In this document: positions 10,495-22,215 of the stretch, piece after piece
Layout: each line of letters starts with the position of its first letter
Numbering within the stretch: position 1 is the first letter of the stretch
Assembly (NCBI RefSeq): GCF_000740895.1
Contig: NC_025262.1
Span: forward strand, 488,001 to 552,000
Direction of reading: 5' to 3'
DNA length: 64,000 nucleotides
DNA from: Theileria orientalis strain Shintoku
Taxonomy: Eukaryota; Apicomplexa; Aconoidasida; Piroplasmida; Theileriidae
Made by a program: the position numbers and the translations under genes
The notes under the pieces: generated by a model
Database searches by the model: none
Told to the model about the DNA's origin: nothing
What the model saw: only the letters and a program-made list of their open reading frames with translations

Positions 10495-11123
10495 TTTGAA
10501 TATAAATATATTAAATAAATTGAGAGATTATATTAATGTTTTATAAAAATAATGAATGTGTAAGTTCCCCATGAATGAATCACGTCATTACACATAATCA
10601 TGTTGTGACGCCTCTCATGTTTATTAACTTTTATCATTCTCATACAAACTTATATGCTTTATTTCTTTCGTTTTATATTATTATTATTAACATATATTAC
10701 ATAAAAATAATTATTTCATACCATATTTATTGTCGTTGAAATACATGATAATATATATATTTAAAGAATTGATAATTTTGTTTTATTAATATCGTCATCT
10801 ATGATTATTGTTTAATATTATATTATAATGTGTTATTATTATTCCAATATTTTTACGTTTTTGTTATATAATAATATAACGAAATGTGTAAATTTATAAA
10901 ATATATTATATTATATATATAAATTTTTTTTAATCATTCCATTATATTTTTATATTAATATTAATGTAAATCAATATTAATATAATAATTTAATTATATA
11001 TAATTCTGATTCACAAAAGGGCTCGATAAAAATGATTAAATATATTATTATATATTATGTATTAGTTATGTTTATTATGTATATTATTATCAAATTTGAT
11101 TTATTATATTTTATTTTGTAAAT
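10495..11123. other. AT-rich intergenic region
   Basis: About 630 bases between the divergent centrin and large membrane-protein genes. The portion near 10560-10660 is slightly less AT-rich (CACGTCATTACACATAATC..GTGACGCC) and could carry promoter elements for the centrin gene; the rest is A/T runs. No RNA gene or frame is seen. Confidence 0.5.
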
Positions 11124-14100
11124 ATGAAAAGGTGGTTTAAAAGTAAATTTAATGAAATCGGCGAAAAGGCCGTAGATTCTATGGTCAATTTGATATTGTC
11201 AAAAAACTCAGCTCCTATAAATCTTTCTAATCAGGTATTTACCTTTAATATAATCTATTATTTATTAATTAATATTTTAAACATTTTATTTTTATTTAAA
11301 TTATTTTACACATAATTTTATTTTCTTATTTAAATTTTTTAAACAATTTATTATCTTAAATTTAGAATCCTATTATCAATGCTATCACAAAAAGTGTTAA
11401 TTCGAAGTTTACTGTTAAACAGCCAAACACTAAGCTCATTGACGACAACCTCGAAAGATTTCCGTCAATATGCGATTTGAACATATTTGTTAGCGAAGGT
11501 TTGTTTTTATTGGTTTCGGACGGAAGTATGGCACACACTAAATACTTTTCTAATATTAACAAAAATGCCGCTAATTCAACCGGTAACTGTTCAAACACTG
11601 CATCGAATTATACCACAGTCAGTGACATTGATCAATCAAGTAAGCATGGAATTAGCTCGATAAGGCACACAATGATCGTAGACGAGAAGAAGAATAAAAT
11701 CGAGTTTGATACTGTCGGTTCAGTGAAGCCTAAGTTCTGTAAATATAAAATTGAGATCGAGATGAACAATAGATCATACGAAAGCGAAAAGAAGAATATG
11801 TACGAGGATTTTAACAGAGTTATATTCGATTACTCGTTCACAGGAAAGGTGTATAACATAAACACGGATGTTTTAATATCAGTTTGGTGTCATCTTGACT
11901 TAAATAAGTATACGGAACCGCAAATAGATGAGCCATTAATGAAGAAGCCAATGCAGCCGAGAAAGATATCGACTGTACAGTGCCCATCAATATACGCACC
12001 TAAAATATCGGCACATACATACAAACCAGGAAATGAAGGATCATTAACTGATGATCGTAGCATGGGCGGAGACTCTACAATATCGCAAACCTCATACTCT
12101 AACACTGTATACGAATATTCGGCACTGAATTGCAAGAATGTAAAAGTAGCTGCCGAAGAAACAGAAATTAATAATAAAGATAAGGAGATTAAGGATTCTA
12201 CAAATGAAAATAACAATTATATTGACAATTTTGACTTAGATGACCTATTGAGTATAGGAGAAGATGAGCCAGTACGTGAAAAGAAGATTGAGGACAAGTT
12301 CACAAGAAAAATCGGAAGAGCAGTTTTATCGGTACCACTTCTGCTGTCGTCGTTTAAGCCAGAAGGATCATTGAACATACATGAAGACCTTAAGTTCTTA
12401 TTTAAGTATTCGAAACAAGTCTTATCAGTAAACATTAATAATTGTGGGAATGAACGGTCAAGTAAAAGAAGAAGCACACAAAGAGATTGTATATATCGTA
12501 CATCAGATCGACAGTCTAGAAAAAGTCAATCTGACTCTGATTACACTAAAAGCAGGTACAGAATAAGGAGTTGCTTCTGGCTACAACTACTGCCGTTTAA
12601 CGAGAACGATGATTATAAGTTCGTAAGACCATACTGTGGATACCCCTTATACGGAATGAGAAACCCTGTGGACTCTATAGGGTTCCTACTAGTGACAGTT
12701 GAGCTCGGATTTGATGTAAACCCAAGTCTGTTGCCGATAATAAACAACCTGGTTCCACACAGTCACTGCTGGACAGTGGCAAAAAACTTTGAAATTTTCC
12801 ACATATCACAGGTGGCGGACAGGTGCATAGTATACTTCACAAATATTCCAATTTGGGTGACGAGACTGCTTTTCGGTGGCACACACTACATCTATAACCA
12901 CAACTACATCGATAACTACATTGAAAAGAAGCTGAGAAAGGCAATGAAAAAGAAACTAGCGGATCGAGAGAAGAAAGCACGTAAAAAGAAAGAATCAACT
13001 GTAGAAAATCAGAAATATGAACCAAGTGATAGTGACGATGATGGAAAGGACAACAAAAGTGACTCGAGTGAAATTGATAATAAAATATATCACGTTGAGA
13101 CATGTCAGCTCGACGGAATAGATTTGTTTTTCATAATCCCATTCTGGTTTATAATCTTTGAGATTGTGGTTCAAAGCACACTATGGACAATACCACTCTT
13201 GTTGTTTTTTATGCTATTGTTAATCATACTGTACTATCAAGTCGTCATGAACAGGTTCACAGCGTTTGGCGACAGAATAAGTGCAATGAAGTCACTAAAC
13301 TCAAACGGGCTACTGGGAGAATACATAGGGGTTGGAAGGATCAAGTACAAGAGCTGTGGCTTGCTTTCCAGTGACAAGTCGTTCTTGCACAACCTGGACA
13401 AATTGGTTAGTGGACACACGTCAAGTCAGACTACATCGCCAGTATCAAGTCTCAACAGCAGTAGGAGGGAGAGTATTACTACAAGCGGTCGTTCAAATGT
13501 ATCAAATTCAACGTCAAGGTCACCAGAAATATACAAGGATTTTAGTGAAAACATGAGTTATGGCGAAAATAATGAAATAAATGATCCTTGTAAATCGGAT
13601 ACACTTGCAAATTCTGCAACAGTTAATACCACAAACCTGAGTGACGAGGTGAAAAAAAGTGAATTAAAAGAAAATTGTCCAATACTAAGAAGAGGCTCAC
13701 GAGGCAGTGTTGTGTCAGAGAATTCAATCAGTAACTGCAGTAACAAGTCAAATAGCACTCCTACTAGGAATTTGGAATCCAGTATTGCAAAGACGCTCAA
13801 TAAATTGGCCAACGAAGATCCAATTAGTGACATAGAGCAGAGTGTGGCAAGTGAACTATTGGACTCGAATGAAATGGTAAATGATGATGAAAATGTTGAT
13901 GATGACGTTGATATAAAAATTGACCCATCTACTGTAGTCAATGATTTTGATGCAGAGGGAGAGGAAATGCCGAGGCTGTGTACTAAGAACGATGAAGGAG
14001 AGGACGGTTTGGAGTCTGATAGCATGAATACCACAATTGAAGTTGGAGTTAATAATGAAGATCTGGACGCAAAGATGATGAAATTGAATAAAATGAGGAG

Positions 14101-15022
14101 GGAAAAGCTTGAAAAGAAACGAATGAAAATGGAGAAGCTGGAAAACGAACGCCTGAACAAGTTCAACAACTCGCTCATCGAGAACCACCTTTACAGAAAG
14201 TTTAAGCTGATCAACAGGTTCGGTGTCGTGGCAAACGACTCGGTGGTTGCGACGCCCTTTGGGAACTATAAGCTTAACTTCCTGGGCCTGGGCGAGGAGT
14301 ACCCGATCTTCTCGGAGGACCTTGGGGACTTTGACTTCAGGGAGCTCATTAAGGGCGTCCTCGTGGCCCTGAAGTACACGCAGCAGGTCTTGGGGTACAT
14401 TTGCACGTTCGCTGAGAAGATTCGGTTCTCACTGGACACTGGGTACTACCCGACCACCGTTTTGAGTATATTCCTGCTACTGATAACGCTCGTACCACTA
14501 TCCATGCTTCTGAGACTGCTGAGTATGATTTCGTTGCGAACAGCGAGGTTCGGCTTGTTCTTGTACATTCTGGCCACGTGTATGAAGCCGCACCTGCGCG
14601 TCATGATCTCTGACATTAAATATTTCCTTGGGAAGGTTTTGAGAATTAACTTGACTTCTGGAAAGTCCAATTTCTTCTTGTGCAGCATCATCTCAAATTG
14701 GCTCAGGAAGAGGCTTTCTCTCATCTCGATGTTTTACCGCAACTGGCTCTTGGGGCTTCCCGATCACCGCGAGGTGGACCACCGCAAGATCTGCGCTCTT
14801 CAGAACCTCCCGTCGCTATGTCACCTGCTCCCCAAGGACTACGAAATAGACTGGCGCTACTTCCGACGCCAGTTCAAGAACCACTACAAGCTCCTCGGGT
14901 CAAACGTAACCACCCCTGAGGGTGACCTAAACGCGTACGCGAAGTGCAAGTCGCTCATTGAGAGGACGGTGCTTGACGAGTATCTCACCAGCAGCATTCA
15001 CAGGGACCAAAACAGAGAGTAA
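11124..15022 (+). CDS. Large membrane protein with paired C-terminal helices (MCTP-like architecture)
   Basis: Two exons, 11124-11234 and 11366-15022, 1255 residues. The N-terminal half contains beta-rich stretches (CKYKIEIEMNNRSYE, NTDVLISVWCHLDLNKY, GFLLVTVELGFDV) spaced as in C2-type domains. A long hydrophobic double helix follows (IDLFFIIPFWFIIFEIVV, then WTIPLLLFFMLLLIILYYQ), then an acidic, Ser/Asn-rich linker of ~270 residues. A second membrane pair follows (TVLSIFLLLITLVPLSMLL and RFGLFLYILATCM), with a C-terminal segment ISNWLRKRLSLISMFYRNW..LPDHREVD. C2 units plus C-terminal hairpin membrane segments recall MCTP or ferlin-type lipid-binding tethers; this is an architectural inference, and no calcium-site Asp cluster was confirmed. 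The last ~900 bases (from about 14100) have clearly higher GC and different codon use from the first 2.5 kb. Confidence 0.85.
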
Positions 15023-15269
15023 CCACAGTATGATTCTATCATTTGTAACTTATGTTTCTGACGATGAAATAAATATTGTTAATAATAAAATGTATACTTT
15101 TAATATTTTCATGTTTTTATTATTAAATATATTATATGATGTCAGGTGTGTAAGTGTATTTCCAAAATATTATTATTATACTAATTATATTATAATTTAT
15201 TTAGTTTTTTACTATGTTTTAATATTAATAATATAATTGTAGATATATAATTGACAAAATTATTATATA

Positions 15270-15541
15270 ATGTATACTTCTATTCAATTTACTGCATTTC
15301 GTAAACTAATAGGATTCCTTAATTACCTTAGGCCTAGAAAGCTATCATTAAGAAATGACAGAAGAACGTATGTTACATTTTAATTATATTATTCATTATC
15401 ATTATTATTTCTAATTTTTAAATCATTTATATTTTCATTAATAATATGTGTATTAATAAGCCGTCATTTTATAGAACTAAGAAAGAATATAGAAGTAAAC
15501 GACATAGATTTGGTTTCAATTACAGGTGGCTAGGCAGCTAG
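15270..15541 (+). CDS. Small basic protein, possibly organellar ribosomal
   Basis: Two exons, 15270-15367 and 15475-15541, 54 residues, GT-AG intron of 107 nt. The protein is very basic: MYTSIQFTAFRKLIGFLNYL, RPRKLSLRNDRRTTKKEYRS, KRHRFGFNYRWLGS. The N-terminus could be a short mitochondrial presequence; the C-terminal half (KRHRFGFNYRW) is in the style of very small ribosomal proteins such as bL34, but it is too short and divergent to assign. Its TAG (15539-15541) overlaps the 3' end of the convergent gene on the minus strand, whose stop is at 15538-15540. Confidence 0.55.
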
Positions 15542-17558
15542 TAGGTCCATTTTCTTTTTCGAACGCTCGGGAGTTTCAAGTCCCTGTACATTATATTCCT
15601 TCTCACATAAACTGATCTTTCATAATCGTCTGAATCATAATCAGAGCACATGGAATTTTCTTCTGATTTGTCACATGATTGTACAGCTTCATCAGACACT
15701 GGTCTTAATCTTCTTTCTAATTCCTCTATTCTCCTAGACAGCTCTGGGTAGAATAAACTTAACTTATCGCAATTGATTTTTAATTTCTAAAAGTGATGTG
15801 CGTATATAATATATATTGATTACTATTTGATACATAATTCTTAATCTTATTATTTATTTATTAGTTAATATATATAATTACTAATTTATTTATATTACTT
15901 ACACATAGTTTACTTAAATCTTCAACTTCATTTAGGTTAATTGATTCAATAATTGTGTTTAGAAACCTTTCGTTATTGTATAGTATTCTACCACTAGCAT
16001 TAATTAATTTTATTGATGTTTCTGTGTTTATATCGCTAGTGCATATTTTATTGGCTAGTATCCTCAAGTATCTATTTATATTTATCTTTGAGTTGTTTAC
16101 AAAATTCGATGATACAATTTTACAAATAGATGAGAATATTGTTACAATGTCGTGTAGTTTAAACTCTGCTAGTACTTCCTCCTTCTCCATAATGGTAAGT
16201 AATATCTTAATAAGCTTTTCGTTGTAGTAGTTAAACCGTCCTAAACTTTTAAGTGTGTTAGAAATTGTGAATGGGTCCACTATACTATCTTCATCAACGA
16301 AAGTTAAAATCATGTTAACCATTTGTCTTATAAATCCTCTGTTGTTGTAGTTTACCTTGGATAGGTTTATGAGGATTTTACTAATGTGGTACAATTCCAA
16401 CTCATTTGTATAGTTCTTTATATCATCAACAACTCTGTCAATCAGAATTACTCCACACTTCCTAGATCTTCCAATTGCTATCAATATGTTAACACAGTCA
16501 TCTATTCCAAGTGTAAATGACTCATTTTTGTAATTCTCCAATAATAGCCTCTCAACATTTTCAAACCTGTTTTTTTCATCAAAATGAGCTACCTTTGTAA
16601 ACATTTGTATCAATTCAGAATAGTGAACCTTTTTATAAAAGTTCATTTTATGTAATTTATCAATCAATATCTTACAAGTATCGCTATTTACTAGTGCTAA
16701 ATGGTAACAAATATCCACCAATTGTTGCACCGTATAGTAATTTAACTCATTGCCTTCATTATCTTTAAACCTGTTGATATATGATTCAACTACATTAATG
16801 TGGCCAATGTTGTTTAATACATTTTTTGAAATGAACTTACAATATGAACATATGTAGTTGTATTTTTCCATAAATTTTACTTTATGATCAGCACCAAATT
16901 TATCTCCATTAACATCCACAATAGAATTATTATCATTAAATAGTTTAAAATAATTATAATAAATTATGTTTAGCTTCTCCTTCAACTTATTACAATATTC
17001 TTCTGGTTTTAGTTTTGACTCTGATAATGCTCTTAGTACTATGTGTTCATTGTTTGTTATTTCAATATCACTCAACTTTTCTACAAATGGTTTTGCATCA
17101 ATTCCAAATTGTGTCAATGTTATTAAAAGTATTGAATTTTGTTTCATATCAGTAGAAATAATCTCTATAGCCCTTAATCGTATCGATTCCGATTCTTCCT
17201 TAGATAATGTACCAATGTGGTTTACTATTTTAACCAATTCATAAGCATCTTTACATGATTTTATCCATTCATAATTACATTCATTAACATTTAAATTTGT
17301 ATTTGTATTTATACTATTAATATAATTTCCAAATAATTTTTCATTAACTGTACTTGTGTTATAATGAATACATTCATAGTTAAACATATTTTTTTTGAAC
17401 TGGTTTTTATTTTTAAGAAAATCTAAATTAAATCCATTTGAGATTGTTTTATAGTTTGAACGCTTTACATAAATTATATTATTTAAAGGAATCAATTTAT
17501 TGTTTGTAAAGTACACACACCTTCGTGCAATTAAGAAATTATTATTTTTTGATAGCAT
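15538..17558 (-). CDS. Mitochondrial helical-repeat protein (RAP/HPR-type)
   Basis: Two exons, 15903-17558 and 15538-15786, 634 residues. The N-terminus MLSKNNNFLIARRCVYF is a good mitochondrial presequence. From about residue 230 the protein is a chain of two-helix repeats of roughly 35-40 residues, for example YTVQQLVDICYHLALVN, LELYHISKILINLSKVNYNN, DPFTISNTLKSLGRFNYYNE and LHDIVTIFSSICKI. This is the pattern of the heptatricopeptide/RAP family that is expanded in apicomplexans and implicated in handling the fragmented mitochondrial rRNAs (established for the family). I do not see a terminal RAP domain; the last exon is a charged helix (RRIEELERRLRP), an acidic patch and a basic end. The start ATG lies inside the last codons of the upstream gene on the same strand (17-bp overlap); the next Met is residue 58. 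Confidence 0.78.
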
Positions 17559-18194
17559 TTAGTGTGACATCAATATTATTCTTTAACAAAAAGTCTCTTA
17601 ATTCTTCAATAGTATTTATTTCTGGGACTTCCTTAACGGTTTCTATTAAACGAGTACCATCAGCTTTTAATATGAATGGTACAATTTTTGATGTGGGCAA
17701 AAATTCAGGCAATATTCCACTGTTTAACTTTTCTTTCAATTTATTATATTCTACCTGTGAGCCATTTTTAGAATATAACAATTTTTCTTGTTCAATTGAT
17801 GTGATAAATCCTAAACACATATAATATGATTAAATAATATTTATTAAGAATACATTAATAATATATTACATTTATAATATTCAAATTTGTTTTTTAGTTC
17901 ATAATATATTTGGAAGTAATAAAATAATTAATTATATATTTAATTCATACCGTTAACGTTCATTGTTTTACCCCTCAACACAGTTCCAATACTTATACTA
18001 CTTTGGTTAATTAATTGACCAGTATTTCTGTTAAATGTTTTTCCAAATTGTGCATACTCCCATCTTAGTGATACTTCGCGTAATGGAGAATTAAAGGATA
18101 ACAATGATTGAGGGTACTCAGGCTCTGTTTTATCAACAGCATAAACGCTGCTAACCAATTGAGTTATAATAAAGAACAAGTATAATATCTTCAT
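17542..18194 (-). CDS. Signal-peptide protein of unknown function
   Basis: Two exons, 17951-18194 and 17542-17810, 170 residues. Residues 1-19 are a textbook signal peptide (MKILYLFFIITQLVSSVYA), followed by a region with several basic residues and Ser/Asn (VSLRWEYAQFGKTFNRNTG) and then a soluble alpha/beta-looking C-terminal part (KLKEKLNSGILPEFLPTSKI, ELRDFLLKNNIDVTLNAIKK). A signal peptide plus basic stretch is the plan of apicoplast-targeted proteins but also of ordinary secreted ones; I cannot choose. No membrane anchor or GPI signal is seen. The frame runs 17 bp into the start of the downstream same-strand gene. Confidence 0.75.
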
Positions 18195-18485
18195 TTTATA
18201 AAATTGTTTTTCTAATTAATGTGTTTTGTTTTAGTAATTTTTTAAGATCCTTCCCCAGAGCAGCTTAACTTTTTTATTCAATATTATAATTAAATAAAAT
18301 ATTTTGTTTATATTTAAAATTATATTATTTATCGTATGTTATAATATAATTTATATTTATTTTATATTTAATAACGGCTAATTAACAGCATTCATCATAT
18401 GTGTACATGTAATATTGAATGTGTCTAGCCAAATTTAAAAATAATGAATTATTGTAAATTAATTACAATTTAATTTAATGAAAAA

Positions 18486-19014
18486 TCAAGAATATTGGTA
18501 ATTTGGAGCTGCGATATATGCTTTCCTCTTCCTTGGAGTTCTGGGCTCAATATAGTTGTATCCATAATTCAATTTTTCCTCATCCCATTTACATTGCATC
18601 CATTCATTATACCATTTAACACACTTAGTAGAAGCAAACTCTGGATTCTATAAATAATAATTATAAACATATTTATAAATAATTAACATATTAAATAATA
18701 GTTTTTGAATCTAATATTTGTTTAAAATAAATAAGAATTACCAATTTATAATTATTTGAATTTAAACATTTAAACTCTTCAACTTTAATTGGATTACAGG
18801 CAGATTTTGGATCGTCTGAGTTAACCAAATTCACAAACTTATAATTAAGTTCATCTGTTGTAAATTGATTATCATCATTTTCATGAGAATATGCAATCAA
18901 TCCAGATATTTTTGCCAACGATCTTTGCCATGCTTGAACTGGAAAGAATACACCATGACCAGGCAATGTGTTTAGATGGTGTTCAGAGTCTTTATGATTG
19001 TGTTTATTTTCCAT
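18486..19014 (-). CDS. Twin CX9C (CHCH) mitochondrial protein
   Basis: Two exons, 18742-19014 and 18486-18647, 144 residues. After joining, two exact CX9C motifs appear: C-NPIKVEEFK-C and C-VKWYNEWMQ-C, separated by NSNNYKLNPEFASTK. Twin CX9C motifs form a disulfide-linked helical hairpin and mark proteins imported into the mitochondrial intermembrane space by Mia40/Erv1 or an equivalent (established). Members include COX6B, NDUFA8 and several assembly factors. The N-terminal part contains HHLNTLPGHGVFFPVQAWQR, and the tail is basic (EPRTPRKRKAYIAAPNYQYS). The second CX9C is interrupted from the first by the intron, so neither exon alone would reveal the family. The exact member is not assigned. 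Confidence 0.82.
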
Positions 19015-19178
19015 TTAAATTTTTTATTATTTTGTAATAATTATTATAAAATTGTGTATCTATTTATTTTGATTTTATAATAATTATAAACTTTAATAAT
19101 TATATATAATATACACCCCACCCTTGTTTATATTTAACATTCATTTCTCTTTCTTGACAAATTTCCATTTAATTAATA

Positions 19179-19726
19179 ATGAAGAAAAAATCATCTTTGT
19201 TAAAGGAGCAGCCTTCTGGATCTGTTCCTGACTGCCTTTTGTGGGAGTTGGTGAGAAACAATCATGCTCATTTGAAGAAGACTACTACAATGAATTTTTC
19301 ATTGGAATCTCACAATGTAGTTTCACTACATTCTCCTAAATATACTGGTATACAACTTATATCATATTGTTATTTATTACCTTTCTTATTAACATTGTAT
19401 ATTATATCTAATTACATTATAGGTTATGCTCACAAGCCACTGGTCGATGTTAACTTGAACACTAACGGATCACTCGTTCATTATAAGACTAGGAATCTTG
19501 CAAATACAAGGTAAATTACTTATTTTTAGTTTAAATGAAATGTAATGACTTATTATTTAGGCGTCCATCCACTAAGAGTTTCCAGAAAACATTGCCAAAG
19601 TCGTCATTGTTTCTTAACTACTTGAGGAAATCTCTAAGGAAGCACAGACCTGATTTACTCAACCCTGTTCTAAAGAAGTTTACATTGCTTTCAAGATACA
19701 GTACTGACGAGAAACAGGAATCATAA
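19179..19726 (+). CDS. RPL28: 60S ribosomal protein eL28
   Basis: Three exons, 19179-19347, 19423-19510 and 19561-19726, 140 residues against about 137 in human. Family features in order: an N-terminal CLLWELVRNNHAHLKK (LxWxxVRNxxxFL in eL28), VVSLHSPKYTGYAHKP (SFRYNGL-type segment), a central basic stretch (HYKTRNLANTRRPSTKSF) and a C-terminal helix with the conserved KHRPDLLNPVLKKFTLL (compare KYRPDLRMAAIRRASAIL). Cytosolic large-subunit protein. Both introns are short and AT-rich, typical for ribosomal protein genes in this lineage. Confidence 0.88.
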
Positions 19727-19886
19727 ATATATAATTTAATAAATACTTGAATCATACTTGTTACTTGTTTGATAACATATCATTTATATTTTAATTTATC
19801 AATATAATGAAAAATAATATTATGTTTTATGTAAATTCACATATGTTCATAATATAATATAATATATACATAAAGATTTCAGTAAA

Positions 19887-20345
19887 TTATACATTTGAAG
19901 GATATAAGAACACTCTTACTCTGTGTCCCATAGCCTTCGGAGGGAGGTTTTTCTTAAATTTAGCTCTAACCACGCCTCCGTTTCCATGTGGCCTTGTCAC
20001 CTTTCCCCAAACTACTCTGTGGTTCTTTCCATTCTTTACAGTTTTAGCTTTGTATACGTAGGCAACTCTCTTACCAAGATAAAAGGATGTTTCTTCACGA
20101 GTATTGACACCCTCCAATCTTAGGAGACTTGACTTTTGATCCTGGTTAACCTTGGACCTATAGAATCAATGTTAGTAAATATACAAACATTAGATTCCAA
20201 TAATAAAAATAAAAATATACAGCTGATAGTTTATATTAATAAATGATATTATAATTATTTACCTCTTGTATCCCAAAAACACAGCACGAGTATATAAGCG
20301 AACTGGTTCCTTCTTTGAACGTGTCTTCTTTACCTTATCAACCAT
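19887..20345 (-). CDS. RPL35A: 60S ribosomal protein eL33 (L35A)
   Basis: Two exons, 20263-20345 and 19887-20157, 117 residues. [20 protein letters not shown] begins the protein, then [60 protein letters not shown] and [20 protein letters not shown], ending in [15 protein letters not shown]. The invariant block LEGVxxxxxxxFYxGKRxAYVYKA and the W-G-K-V-x-R-x-HGNxGxVRAKF run are diagnostic of eL33 (L35Ae). Component of the cytosolic 60S subunit. It converges on the eL28 gene, leaving about 160 bp between stops. Confidence 0.96.
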
Positions 20346-21021
20346 AATGATGGTTCAAAAATCAACAGAATTTAATTGATAAAATAAATTATTTAAAATT
20401 ATTTATATAATAATATATAAGTAAAATAATATATATTATTATATTGTGCCCCACCTATATATAATTACAATTGATAATTAAAATATATGTATCAATATAT
20501 ATATATATAATTATAAAGTCATTAATATATTCAATATATCGTATCAATGATATAAACACATTTTTATTATATAGAATTGTATAATCAGTTATTATATAAA
20601 TGTATGATTTATACATTATATAATTATAAACACATCATTTAAATAATTAAAGAAATTATTAAAACAAGTATTGAAATTTTTAAATATTATATATAAATGT
20701 TAATAATAAGGATTTAGTTTATTTTTAAAATTTTAAATAAATCATTGAATGAATTATTATTGTTTAGAATATATGTTTTATAAAAATTTATATTGCAAAT
20801 GATTTTATTTTATTTATTTATTAGTATAATAATTGTATATTTTATTAATTCACACCTCATTCAATTTTTGATGTCGTTATAATAATTATATTTTTATCAT
20901 CCCAAATATGTAGCTTGTATTTAAATTCTTATATCTATTATTATAACAATTATCCAATATCTATGATACCCTATTTCCGACACTATGATTGTTGTGGTGC
21001 TACACATGTCATTTATTAAAA
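20346..21021. other. AT-rich intergenic region
   Basis: About 680 bases of nearly pure A/T with TA-rich simple sequence (TATATATATATA near 20500) between the divergent eL33 and porin genes. The segment 20940-21020 is less AT-biased and is probably the porin 5' leader. No RNA gene is seen. Confidence 0.5.
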
Positions 21022-22093
21022 ATGTCAACCTTCAAGTTTGAGAAGCTTTTGGTCGGACCCTCCGTTGACCTTTTTGATAAGGAATTTCCTCACCATAATG
21101 TTTGGGAAGTTGAAACGTCGTCCAAGGACCCGTCCTTGGAGTTAACCTCGGACTTCCGCCTTAACAGATCAGACGAGCTCCTTGGCCTTGTCACACTTAA
21201 GAATGTTTTCCCCAACTTCACCAGTGAAGTTAACCTGAATTCGACAGGCGTTCACCACTTGGATGTCACATCGAAGGTATTTTGCTTGTCTCATGATTGT
21301 ACACATTTACATCATAATTAAGTTAACACTTTTATTCTTCTCATCCGCTTTGTAAATCAACCTTTTTCAGTTGCCATTCTTCCCTGATGCCACAGTCGGA
21401 ACAAAGTATCTATTCGATACCGACAAAAATCATCACCACTTCTTTGTTTCTTCCCAGGTCGAGAACAAGTTCATGTGGAGCAGATTTGAGATGAAACCGC
21501 TCGACTTGGAGTATAATTTCTTCTCTCTCTTCAAGCTTGGACCACAAAAAAGGTGTTTGGTCGGTGCTGAGGTCACTGGCCACAAGCTCGGCAGAGTCAA
21601 CGTCACACTCGGATCTGCGTATAAAAGGGAGTTTGGAAACCACAACTTTTTGTTAGGACTCAGATTGTAAGTGATGGTTACTTCGGTGTTATTTGATCAC
21701 TCGCGGACTTACTTATTTTAACCATTCATGTAAACAAAATACTCATTCAGGTTCGGTAATAAGGACGATTACCTTGATCGTGTTGTTGGAAATGTCCACT
21801 TGACCAAGGACGGCGGCGTCAAGCCAGTGTCCATGGGTGTTAAGCTGGACCACGCCATGAAGTCGAAGAGGACGACGCTGAGCTTCGGCGCACAGTGGTA
21901 TCTAACGCCACTCGATGATCCGCACGCCTCCTTTGTCAAGGCTAAGGTCGACAACGACGCGAGGGTCGCCCTGTCATTTAGCCAGAAGTTCAATTCGCTT
22001 GTAACAATGCTGTTCGGCCTTGACTTCAACGGGAAGAGCCCGCTCCATGACCCGGATGTTAACTACGGAGTTAAACTGACACTCAAGGCTTAA
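21022..22093 (+). CDS. Mitochondrial outer-membrane porin (VDAC/eukaryotic porin-3 type)
   Basis: Three exons, 21022-21276, 21371-21666 and 21751-22093, 297 residues, close to the ~283 of other VDACs. Start MSTFKFEKLLVGPSVDLFDK. The rest is a run of amphipathic beta strands of about 10-12 residues separated by turns (LELTSDFRLN, LLGLVTLKNVF, LGRVNVTLGSAYKREF, TLSFGAQWYLTPL, RVALSFSQKFNSL) and ends in NYGVKLTLKA; VDACs end in a similar G-xx-xxLxA-type terminal strand. The typical eukaryotic porin motif region (YxxxLxxKxxNNxxxxxGY) is weakened, so the family call rests on length, the all-beta pattern and the terminal strand. VDAC transports small metabolites across the mitochondrial outer membrane. 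Codon use here is notably GC-richer than the neighbouring genes, which suggests high expression. Confidence 0.7.
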
Positions 22094-22215
22094 TCAAGTC
22101 CATTCGACTCTATATTTTATATATCACCTTTCAATTGATCAGGAAAAGTGGACAGTGGGCATCAGTGCCCATTAATGATAAGCTAACAGAATATCTAGTT
22201 TTCTCTTTATTATAA

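Noticed and set aside
13558..14178. 206-residue Ser/Phe-rich antisense frame
   Set aside because: Mirror image of the acidic, Asn/Ser-rich linker of the plus-strand membrane protein (GAA/GAT become TTC/ATC).
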